DNA from: Ruminococcus flavefaciens | GTDB lineage: Bacteria > Bacillota > Clostridia > Oscillospirales > Ruminococcaceae | Assembly: GCA_002371825.1 (NCBI GenBank) | Contig: DFHF01000037.1 | Coordinates: 1-64,000, forward strand | Direction of reading: 5' to 3' | Length of the DNA stretch: 64,000 nucleotides | Shown: positions 43,051 through 50,094 of the stretch, piece by piece | How the letters are laid out: every line of letters starts with the position of its first letter | Position numbering within the stretch: the first letter of the stretch is position 1 | The notes under the pieces: generated by a model | What the model saw: only the letters and a program-made list of their open reading frames with translations | What the model was told of the DNA's origin: nothing | The model's database searches: none | Position numbers and translations under genes: made by a program

Positions 43051-44271
43051 TTACTGCATACCGCCTCTTACATAGAAGTTATCCTGAACTATGAGAGCAC
43101 AGCCGCCGAGGAAGTTATTCTTTCCGTCAAGCTTGCTGAGAACAACTCTGTCAGCGATCTCCTCACTTACAAGGCGGATCATCTCTCTCTTCACATAGTC
43201 AAACTGCTTCTCATTGAGCTTGAAGTTATGAAGAACGATGCGCTTTGCAAAGTGGCTGATAGCAAGGTTATTTATGAGAACTGTATACTTGGCGATTATA
43301 TCGTCAACGAGACTCTTTACAGGCTCTTCGTTTCTCATAAGAGCCATAAATACGCTGTCGGTATTTATCTTGGACTTATCGCCCTCTGTAAGCTCATAGA
43401 GCACAGGTGTCTTATCCTTAGAATAGATCTCATAGAAAGCGTTGAGCATAGCTGTTCTTGAGAGCTCAGCTTTTACTGAACCGTTGGGATAGCCCTCATA
43501 CTGCTTACCATTTGGACAAACTATATACTTCTCTATCATTGAAGTATATGAGACATAGTCGCTGGAGAGCTCGTTCTTATTGATAATAGCCAGATTGACC
43601 TGATTTCCGTTATGGATGAAAGCAGTATTTGTCTGGTAGCCGTTCTGAGTTCTGTAGTCGTTGCTTGCAAGAGCCATAAGTCCGATAGCATTGCCGCAGT
43701 GTATCTCGAAGTCGAGGCCGCTTGAAAGCTTATCGATAAAGTTGGTAAAATCGAGGATACCATCCTTATAGAATATCTTGAGCTTGCCCCACATAGAGGG
43801 AACTACACCAACACCAAGGCCAAGGATCTTATCCTTTGTGAGACAGCTGTTCTCGACCATCTCATTGCTGGTATTGATTATGTAATTGATGATATCCTTG
43901 CTGGTGGTACGCTCATCAATTACCATACTTGCCTTATCGAGTATCTCGGAATTAAGGTTGGTCAGACCTATGCTGACCTCTTTTTCGTCAACTGTAGCAC
44001 CAAGTGCGAAACGGCTGTTTACATTTATATCGATGAGGATCTTCCTTCTGCCCTTCTGGAGCTTTTCTGTATTTACCGGAGCCTCACCTATCTCAACGAG
44101 GACGCCTTCCTCGATCATTTCATTGGTAATAATGGTAACAGCGGCTCTTGTGATCTCAAGGGCACTTGCTACATCCACACGGGAGATAGGTCCGGATTCC
44201 CTGATGACACGGAGAATCTGCATTCTGTTTCTTCTTTTAAGATCAAGCTTGCTGATTCCTCTTTTTTCCAT
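43051..44271 (-). CDS. ROK-family transcriptional regulator (XylR/NagC-like)
   Basis: The 406-residue protein has an N-terminal winged helix (residues about 8-70: RRNRMQILRVIRESGPISRV, EITRAAVTIITNEMIEEGVL) and a ROK-fold body. The zinc-binding CxCGxxGCxE motif of ROK sugar kinases is missing, and the DGN/ATP motifs are poor, so it is a regulator rather than a kinase. Its place 2 kb from xylAB makes a role in sugar control plausible, but the effector is unknown. A palindrome at 44304-44315 near its own promoter may be its operator. Confidence 0.85.
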   Translation of the reverse strand: MEKRGISKLDLKRRNRMQILRVIRESGPISRVDVASALEITRAAVTIITNEMIEEGVLVEIGEAPVNTEKLQKGRRKILIDINVNSRFALGATVDEKEVSIGLTNLNSEILDKASMVIDERTTSKDIINYIINTSNEMVENSCLTKDKILGLGVGVVPSMWGKLKIFYKDGILDFTNFIDKLSSGLDFEIHCGNAIGLMALASNDYRTQNGYQTNTAFIHNGNQVNLAIINKNELSSDYVSYTSMIEKYIVCPNGKQYEGYPNGSVKAELSRTAMLNAFYEIYSKDKTPVLYELTEGDKSKINTDSVFMALMRNEEPVKSLVDDIIAKYTVLINNLAISHFAKRIVLHNFKLNEKQFDYVKREMIRLVSEEIADRVVLSKLDGKNNFLGGCALIVQDNFYVRGGMQ

Positions 44272-44303
44272 TTAAACATCTCCATTCCAAAATTAGTAAA
44301 TAA

Positions 44304-44329
44304 GTAGTTCACTACACAAATTTATTATA
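44304..44329 (-). promoter_or_regulatory. ROK gene promoter with palindromic operator candidate
   Basis: On the minus strand a TATAAT at 44324-44329 has no clear -35. Just downstream, GTAGT-TC-ACTAC at 44304-44315 is a perfect palindrome covering the likely transcription start, fitting autoregulation. Confidence 0.5.
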
Positions 44330-44395
44330 ACACACTTTTATTAAAAATAAAACAGTAAATTGCAAAAATAATAAAAATCAGCGTTTTTGACAAAC

Positions 44396-45325
44396 TCAAG
44401 CGAGGATTTTTGTCAGATATTCCGTAATCCGGACCATCATGGGCAATGTAGCTACAGAGAATACTGTACCGGCAGTAAAAAGTTCCGAAGCGTATACAGA
44501 ATTGCGTCCATAGCGTATGCATTGAAGGGTACACATTGCCGCCGGCGGTGCTGCAGCTGCAACGATAACAGTCATACGAACTTTTTCATCAAGGGGAAGA
44601 AGTGATAAAAGAACTGACAGGATAGCGGGCAGCAGCAGAAGTCTCAAAGTGCATACCATATATACTCTTTTATTTTTCAGCAGTTCAGGAATATCTGTCT
44701 CAGCCATTGTCACTCCCGAGACTATCATTGCCAGAGGAGTGTTCAGCTGCACCACAAAATTAAATGCACGGGAAGGGACCTCCGGCAGCCTGAGTTTTAA
44801 GAAAAAGCAGATTATTCCCAATACTATCGATATTATAGTGGGCGAGTAGAAGACCTTTATGACCTTCTTAATATCTTTTTCACCTGAGATGAGTATGATG
44901 CCATGAGTCCACACAATGATATTAAAAACCGTTATATAGGCAGTCAGATAGAAAACTCCCTCCATTCCGAAGAGTGCATTCATCAGCGGTATACCCATGA
45001 AGCCGCAGTTGGAATATATAGCAGAAAAGCGTTCTATCTCAGTTTCTCTGTCCTCTTTTTTCCGGATAAAAATATATGCCGCAGCAATAAGTATGGCCAT
45101 TGAGCCCACGGAAAGTGCAAATGTAAGCAGCAGGTTCCGCACAAGCTCCGACTTATAATCCGTCTGGTATGACATGAATATTACAGCAGGGTTCACGACC
45201 TGAAGTACAAGCTTTGAGAGGTCCTTATTCGACTCACGGCTTATGATATGAGCCTTAAAGCAGAGTACACCCACCATGATAAGAATGAGCATTATTATCG
45301 TCTGATCGAGTATTGTATTTGCCAT
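44396..45325 (-). CDS. AEC (auxin efflux carrier) family transporter
   Basis: The 309-residue protein has about ten membrane helices split by a central loop, as in AEC permeases. Typical features are NPAVIFMSYQT, SNCGFMGIPLMNALFG in the first half, and the paired NTPLAMIVSGVTMAE in the second. Bacterial members export or import small organic acids; the substrate cannot be told from the sequence. Confidence 0.88.
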   Translation of the reverse strand: MANTILDQTIIMLILIMVGVLCFKAHIISRESNKDLSKLVLQVVNPAVIFMSYQTDYKSELVRNLLLTFALSVGSMAILIAAAYIFIRKKEDRETEIERFSAIYSNCGFMGIPLMNALFGMEGVFYLTAYITVFNIIVWTHGIILISGEKDIKKVIKVFYSPTIISIVLGIICFFLKLRLPEVPSRAFNFVVQLNTPLAMIVSGVTMAETDIPELLKNKRVYMVCTLRLLLLPAILSVLLSLLPLDEKVRMTVIVAAAAPPAAMCTLQCIRYGRNSVYASELFTAGTVFSVATLPMMVRITEYLTKILA

Positions 45326-45344
45326 TAATCATCTTCCATTCATA

Positions 45345-45375
45345 AAAAACGGCTGTTACACATTGTGCAACAGCC
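45345..45375 (-). terminator. Terminator after the zinc-ribbon gene
   Basis: GGCTGTTGCACA and TGTGTAACAGCC form a stem with one mismatch, followed on the minus strand by a GTTTTTTA tail, directly before the AEC gene. Confidence 0.85.
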
Positions 45376-45396
45376 ATTGTTGTTATTCTCTGATCA

Positions 45397-46185
45397 TCAG
45401 AAATCGAAATCGTCTAAATCGTAGTCGTCGTCGTCAAAATCGAAATCATCATAGCTTGAAGATGAGCTCTTATCCTCGCCCTTCTTCTCAAGTGACTCAG
45501 CAGATGTCTCGATGACCTTCCAGCCTTCGCCCTTGAACTTAACAACGCAAACCTTTCTTGTTACTGTATCCTTGTCTCCGTCATCATTTACCTGAACCTT
45601 TATCTTGTACTCAAAGCCCTTCTTAGCCTCAGGATCGTCAGCACCAGCGCTCTCCCATGTCTTCTCAGCACCCTTAAGAGCCTTCTTGTTGAGCTTCTTG
45701 CCCTTCTTAACAGACTTTAACTTGAGCTTGACTCCGTCATCAAGATCGTCAGCCATGTCGTCGTTGTAATCTTCGATCATGTCCTTCCAATCTTCGTCGT
45801 CCTTGAGTTCCTTGATCTTGTCATCAGGAAGAGTGAGTGAGTAGTAAGCCTTACCCTTGCCCTTCTTTGTGATGGACTTTGCATACTTCTTAGCAGCACC
45901 TGATGCACCTGTATGTGCAATGATGAAGCAGAGAAGGATTATGAGAACGATGAGTCCGGCAACAGCGCCGATAAGGATAGCAGGATTCTTCTTTGCCTTC
46001 TCAACCATTTCGTTAGGGTTGAAACCATTCTGATTGTTTGCACCCTGTCCGTAAACGTTGTTATCCTGTGCAAAGTTGTTTACCTGTGCTGCAGCGTTAG
46101 CGCCCTGTGCCTCAGCCTGTGCTGCAGGACAGCTGCATACTCCGCCTTCGGGAATTTCATTTCCGCAAAATTTACAAAAAGCCAT
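45397..46185 (-). CDS. Zinc-ribbon membrane protein with acidic tail
   Basis: The 262-residue protein starts with a small zinc ribbon (FCKFCGNEI...CSC). A Gln/Asn/Ala-rich linker, one membrane helix (AILIGAVAGLIVLIILLCFII) and a Lys-rich outer domain with repeated KKGKGK and KKGKKLNKKALKG follow. It ends in a run of Ser and then an Asp-rich tail (YDDFDFDDDDYDLDDFDF). The outer region resembles DUF-type domains common in ruminococcal zinc-ribbon proteins. Function unknown. A strong promoter lies upstream and the gene is probably monocistronic. Confidence 0.8.
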   Translation of the reverse strand: MAFCKFCGNEIPEGGVCSCPAAQAEAQGANAAAQVNNFAQDNNVYGQGANNQNGFNPNEMVEKAKKNPAILIGAVAGLIVLIILLCFIIAHTGASGAAKKYAKSITKKGKGKAYYSLTLPDDKIKELKDDEDWKDMIEDYNDDMADDLDDGVKLKLKSVKKGKKLNKKALKGAEKTWESAGADDPEAKKGFEYKIKVQVNDDGDKDTVTRKVCVVKFKGEGWKVIETSAESLEKKGEDKSSSSSYDDFDFDDDDYDLDDFDF

Positions 46186-46219
46186 ATAAGAACCTCCATA
46201 AAATATAAATTTCTGATTT

Positions 46220-46248
46220 ATTTTATCACAGAATTTTCACAATGTCAA
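46220..46248 (-). promoter_or_regulatory. Promoter of the zinc-ribbon gene
   Basis: On the minus strand TTGACA (46243-46248) and TAAAAT (46220-46225) are 17 bp apart. Confidence 0.85.
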
Positions 46249-46355
46249 GAAAAAAGTAAGATTTTGTATTAACTAATAAATCTTTTCGGCATTTTAAACA
46301 ACCAATAGTTTTTTTCTTCAATTTCTTCCGGCATTTATTACAAAGTAAAATTGCC

Positions 46356-46841
46356 CTAATTTTCTGTAAAAATCAGCCCTTTTCTGACAAGCAGATATGA
46401 TATACAAGCTATCAAAGCAGGTACAAGCGCAAGCGGCAGCATCAGTAAAAGCTCTCCGCCGGACAGTGCCTCTGAAGACGGATCCGGTTCGATCAGATTC
46501 AGTATCTGCAAAAAATAAGAATTGATAAGCTTATGGGCACGGTAAAACTGAAAATGCCTCCTGACTGACAGTGCAAGAACAGCCCAGCTGACCAGATATG
46601 GCAGCGAGGCAGAAGCTCCCATAAGAAAGGCTGTTCCGGCTGCACCGGCGGCTTTATCCTTGATATCCTTTCGGGCACAGACTATAGAATAGTTCACAAG
46701 GATGACCGCAAGTATCCCAACTCCGCATATGCCGCTTACAGTCTTCATTGCCGCCGAGGAAGAGCCGGCAAGGGTAAAGCCTACAAAAAGTGCAAAAATA
46801 TCGGCAGCCATTACCATACAGATCGTTTTAAAGTATCTCAT
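46356..46841 (-). CDS. Small multi-pass membrane protein of unknown function
   Basis: The 161-residue protein has about four hydrophobic helices (ICMVMAADIFALFVGFTLAG, GICGVGILAVILVNYSIV, LMGASASLPYLVSWAVLALSV, LLMLPLALVPALIACISYLLV). A strong GGAAGGAGG site precedes the ATG. It lies downstream of znuB on the same strand with a 150-bp gap. I do not recognise a family. Confidence 0.7.
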   Translation of the reverse strand: MRYFKTICMVMAADIFALFVGFTLAGSSSAAMKTVSGICGVGILAVILVNYSIVCARKDIKDKAAGAAGTAFLMGASASLPYLVSWAVLALSVRRHFQFYRAHKLINSYFLQILNLIEPDPSSEALSGGELLLMLPLALVPALIACISYLLVRKGLIFTEN

Positions 46842-46912
46842 TGCTCCTCCTTCCGGCAGATATCTGCATAAAGCATGATCTCAGGGACAAAATATATTCC
46901 GGGGGTGATAAA

Positions 46913-47017
46913 ATGGATGAAGAAGATGTAAAGATCTATATTCCCGCTCCTTCCGGAACAGCTGACAAGGATGTCCCCATGACCGATGAGGTCAGGATCT
47001 ACCCGACCGGCTGCTGA
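46913..47017 (+). CDS. Possible 34-codon small protein
   Basis: ATG to TGA, 34 codons, on the strand opposite the surrounding genes, with an excellent GGGGGTGAT ribosome site 4 bp upstream. The product is acidic with two related segments, DEEDVKIYIPA and TDEVRIYPTGC, the second ending in a C-terminal Cys. Its last codons overlap the 3' end of znuB on the other strand. No promoter is clear. It could be a small peptide gene or a chance frame behind a chance ribosome site. Confidence 0.35.
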   Translation: MDEEDVKIYIPAPSGTADKDVPMTDEVRIYPTGC

Positions 47018-47831
47018 CAGCACCAAATGCGCTGAAACAAAGGAAAAATATCACGTTTACAATTACTATGCTCGCTCCGGGAGCTGTATTCATCAGAAGT
47101 GACACGAACATCCCCAGCAGGAAGCTCAGTACGGATACAGTTCCTGCGGTGAGCACTACTCCCCTGAAGCTTCTGCATACACGCATCGCTGTAAGAGTGG
47201 GTATAACTATCAGGCTCGATATAAGAAGGGCTCCCATCATCATCATTCCCAGCACTACTGTCACAGCAGTGAGAACTGCAAATATCATATTGTAAATTCC
47301 TGCATTCACACCGGTAGCTCTTGCGAAATTCTCATCAAAAGTGACTGAGAATATCCTGTTATAAAGAAATATGAAGGTGAATATCACTATCACTGAAAGT
47401 ATCACGCTGAGTATCACATCACTCTTGCTCATAGCGAGTATACTTCCGAACATATAGTGACTCACATCATTGGTAAGCCCTGCTTTTGAGGAAACCAGTA
47501 TTCCCACAGAAAGAGCTGTTGTGGAGAAGAGTGCTATGGCAGAATCTCCGCTGAGCTTACTGTTTTCACTTAGTCTGAGCAGTATGAATGCCGCTATCAC
47601 TACCACAGGAAGTGCCACTTTAAGCGGTGCAAGATTCATTACCGCTGCTACTGAAAGTGCTCCGTAGCCGATATGTGAAAGGCCGTCACCTATCATTGAA
47701 TACCGCTTCAGAACCAGAGTAACTCCTAAAAGGGATGAACATATAGTTACGGCGATTCCGCCTATAAGAGCCGGAAGCAGGATCGCTCCGAAGAATTCCG
47801 GCGTAAACATTATTCTGAGATCGTCAAACAT
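46992..47831 (-). CDS. znuB: Zinc ABC transporter permease
   Basis: The 279-residue protein has about eight membrane helices of the ABC-3 (ZnuB/MntB) family, with GDGLSHIGYGALSVAAV, the ARATGVNAG coupling segment and MMGALLISSLIVIPTLTAMRV. It starts 2 bp after znuC and is the last gene of the zinc operon. Confidence 0.93.
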   Translation of the reverse strand: MFDDLRIMFTPEFFGAILLPALIGGIAVTICSSLLGVTLVLKRYSMIGDGLSHIGYGALSVAAVMNLAPLKVALPVVVIAAFILLRLSENSKLSGDSAIALFSTTALSVGILVSSKAGLTNDVSHYMFGSILAMSKSDVILSVILSVIVIFTFIFLYNRIFSVTFDENFARATGVNAGIYNMIFAVLTAVTVVLGMMMMGALLISSLIVIPTLTAMRVCRSFRGVVLTAGTVSVLSFLLGMFVSLLMNTAPGASIVIVNVIFFLCFSAFGAVSSRSGRS

Positions 47832-47833
47832 AA

Positions 47834-48538
47834 TCAGTCTCCTATAAATTTACTGCTGATATGAGAATTAGCGTACTCCTGGGGAGTACCGTAAAAGCTG
47901 TGGTCACTGCTGCAAAGGCAGAGTATTTTGCTTGCACTGTCAAGGGACTTGACAACATCGTGGGAAACCATGATTATAGTCATACCGTCTTTCTTATTCA
48001 GCTCCGAAATAAGATCATACATATCCGCAGCTGCTGAAGGGTCAAGGCCTGTAACCGGCTCATCAAGAAGCAGCAGCTTTTCTGCCGCACACATTGCCCT
48101 CGCAAGAAGCATTCTCTGCTGCTGACCGCCTGAAAGCTCACGGCAGCTCCTTCCGGCCAGCTCAGCTATCCCAAGTCTATCCATAGCCTGCTTTGCAAGC
48201 TGCTTCTCCTTTGAGGAATAAAACGGCCTTAGTCCTCTTCTGCCAAGACAGCCGGATAATACCACCTCTGTGACTGTTGCCGGGAAGCCCTTTGCAAGGT
48301 CAGTATGCTGAGGCAGATAGCCTATGTCCTTCTGTCTCAGGCCGTCCCCCATAATTATTTTTCCGCTGTCAGGAGACTTTATTCCCAGAAGGCACTTTAC
48401 AAGTGTACTTTTTCCGGAACCGTTTTCTCCTAAGATACAGACATAATCGCCTTCGTTTATTGTGAAGCTGAGTCCGCTGAGGACCTTTCGGCCGTCATAG
48501 CTGGCTGTGAGCTCACTGCATTCAAGTATCTTTTTCAA
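47834..48538 (-). CDS. znuC: Zinc ABC transporter ATP-binding protein
   Basis: The 234-residue ATPase has the Walker A GENGSGKST, the signature LSGGQQQRMLLARAM, Walker B LLLDEPVTGLD and the H-loop VSHD. It overlaps znuA by 4 bp and drives metal uptake through ZnuB. Confidence 0.95.
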   Translation of the reverse strand: MKKILECSELTASYDGRKVLSGLSFTINEGDYVCILGENGSGKSTLVKCLLGIKSPDSGKIIMGDGLRQKDIGYLPQHTDLAKGFPATVTEVVLSGCLGRRGLRPFYSSKEKQLAKQAMDRLGIAELAGRSCRELSGGQQQRMLLARAMCAAEKLLLLDEPVTGLDPSAAADMYDLISELNKKDGMTIIMVSHDVVKSLDSASKILCLCSSDHSFYGTPQEYANSHISSKFIGD

Positions 48539-49512
48539 TATAAAGCCTCCCTGAGATTTTCCAGATTTTTCTCCATAAGGTCAATATAGGTCACACCGTC
48601 TTCAAAATCCTTTTTCGTCACATTATGGCAGGAATAAAGCGGCAGCATTTCCGCTCCTGTAGCACTGCACAGCTTCTCCGCCAGCTTCTTGGTGGAAAAT
48701 TCAAGATAGAAGACCCTGTCAAGATCATGCTCCTCTATCTCGTCCATAAGAAATGCCATTGTGCGAACGGAAGGCTCTGATTCAGAGCTGCATCCGCTGA
48801 AAGCCGCAAAATACTCCAGTCCGTACTCATGTGCAAGGTATCTGAAAGGGAATCTGTCTCCTATCACTATCACGTTTTCAGGAGCATTTTCTGTCATTTC
48901 CATGAATTTCTCATCCAGCTCCTCAAGTCTGTTTATATAGCTTTCACCGTTTCTCCGGAATGTTTCAGCCTGTCCGGGATATTCCTCGCAAAGCTCTTCC
49001 TCTATCCCCTTCACGCACCTTGCAGCGTTCTCGGGAGATGTCCAGATATGGCCGTCTGCTTCTGATTCATCCACTTCCTCGTCCTCATCATGGTCATGGT
49101 CGTGGTCGTGGTGGTGATGTCCGTTTGGTGAAGCGCCCTCCACCTCTTCCTCTTCAAGAAGCTCTGCATAGTCAAACAGCTTTATTACTGTGATATCGCT
49201 GGTATCTATTGATTCAAGTATCTTATCCACCCAGACCTCATCCTCGCCGCCTATACATATGAACACGTCACACTGCTGTATCTTGGCGATATCAAGCGGA
49301 GTTGGCTCATAGGAGTGAGCCTCTGCACCGGTACTCAGCAGCATATGTATATCTGCTGTATCTCCTGTTACTGCCCGGGCAAAATCATAGGGCGGAAAGC
49401 TGGTAGTTACTATAGAAAGCTTTCCGTTTTTATTTTTTTCAAAGCTGCATCCCCATGCCGCAGGAAGTATGGCAGCGGCCGCAGTCAGCAGCAGCAATAT
49501 TTTCTTAATCAT
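48535..49512 (-). CDS. znuA: Zinc-binding lipoprotein of the ABC importer
   Basis: The roughly 325-residue cluster-A solute-binding protein starts with a lipoprotein signal (LLLLTAAAAILPAAWGC). The metal ligands follow, with GAEAHSYEPTP, and a His/Asp-rich loop (GHHHHDHDHDHDEDEE) typical of zinc-specific ZnuA. The later site DRFPFRYLAHEYGLEY and a C-terminal Asp-containing FSTKKLAEKLCS complete it. The ATG overlaps the 3' end of the Zur gene by 8 bp. Confidence 0.93.
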   Translation of the reverse strand: MIKKILLLLTAAAAILPAAWGCSFEKNKNGKLSIVTTSFPPYDFARAVTGDTADIHMLLSTGAEAHSYEPTPLDIAKIQQCDVFICIGGEDEVWVDKILESIDTSDITVIKLFDYAELLEEEEVEGASPNGHHHHDHDHDHDEDEEVDESEADGHIWTSPENAARCVKGIEEELCEEYPGQAETFRRNGESYINRLEELDEKFMEMTENAPENVIVIGDRFPFRYLAHEYGLEYFAAFSGCSSESEPSVRTMAFLMDEIEEHDLDRVFYLEFSTKKLAEKLCSATGAEMLPLYSCHNVTKKDFEDGVTYIDLMEKNLENLREALY

Positions 49513-49930
49513 CGTCTGCTTCTCCCTGACAATCCGCACAGAGACCGTAAAATACAGTCTTTGAGGGATCGACCTTGAATCCGTGGTGCTCATTGATATG
49601 CTTGTCTATATCCTTCAGATGATCGCAGGTTATATGAAAAAGCCTGTCGCATTTCACACATTTGAGATGGAAATGGGTACGGCAGTCGCTTGTCTCATCT
49701 ATATACTGATAGCAGGCACCAGTTTTTCCGTCGATCGTATATCGCCTTACAAGGCCTTTTTCCACAAGCTTATCAAGTTGTCTGTAGATAGTCGCAACAC
49801 CTACCGGTGTCCCCTCAGAGGTGAAGAAGGCACTTATCTTCTGCACACTTGTATGCTTATCCTTATTTGATATCAGAAAATCCAGAAGCTTTTCCTTCTG
49901 TTTTGTATTATATCCTGCTCCTCGTTTCAT
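49505..49930 (-). CDS. zur: Fur-family zinc regulator (Zur-like)
   Basis: The roughly 141-residue protein has a winged helix (KQKEKLLDFL...VATIYRQLDKLVEKGLV) and the HxH/CxxC metal region (THFHLKCVKCDRLFHI, HHGFKV, CADC). Fur paralogues cannot be separated by motif alone. Zur is favoured because the gene heads the znuACB operon and a palindromic box sits at its promoter. ATG 49930 follows AAGGA; GTG 49936 is an alternative. Confidence 0.87.
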   Translation of the reverse strand: MKRGAGYNTKQKEKLLDFLISNKDKHTSVQKISAFFTSEGTPVGVATIYRQLDKLVEKGLVRRYTIDGKTGACYQYIDETSDCRTHFHLKCVKCDRLFHITCDHLKDIDKHINEHHGFKVDPSKTVFYGLCADCQGEADDD

Positions 49931-49946
49931 TATCACACGTCCTTAG

Positions 49947-49967
49947 AACTGAAAATGATTTTCAGTT
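49947..49967. promoter_or_regulatory. Palindromic Zur/Fur-type operator
   Basis: AACTGAAAAT-G-ATTTTCAGTT is a perfect 21-bp palindrome with the TGAAAATGATTTTCA core similar to Fur-family boxes. It lies just downstream of the -10 element of the zur promoter. Confidence 0.82.
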
Positions 49968-49971
49968 TCAT

Positions 49972-50000
49972 ATTTTATCATATAAAACAGCTTTTGTCAA
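49972..50000 (-). promoter_or_regulatory. Promoter of the zur-znuACB operon
   Basis: On the minus strand TTGACA (49995-50000) and TAAAAT (49972-49977) are separated by 17 bp; the operator overlaps the start region. Confidence 0.88.
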
Positions 50001-50020
50001 GCACCTTATCTATGAAAACG

Positions 50021-50077
50021 AAAAAAAGAGACCGTCATTGCAGCTGTACTAATATAACTGCAATTAAGACGGTCCCT
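50021..50077 (-). terminator. Terminator of the ECF sigma/beta-propeller operon
   Basis: On the minus strand GGGACCGTC and GACGGTCTC form the outer stem, with inner TTGCAG/CTGCAA pairs, followed by a run of seven T. Confidence 0.85.
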
Positions 50078-50094
50078 TAAAATTTCATCTGAAC

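Noticed and set aside
46838..47026. Minus-strand 62-codon frame between znuB and the small membrane protein gene
   Set aside because: It would start at TTG with no ribosome site, overlaps both neighbours, and the downstream gene has its own strong ribosome site.
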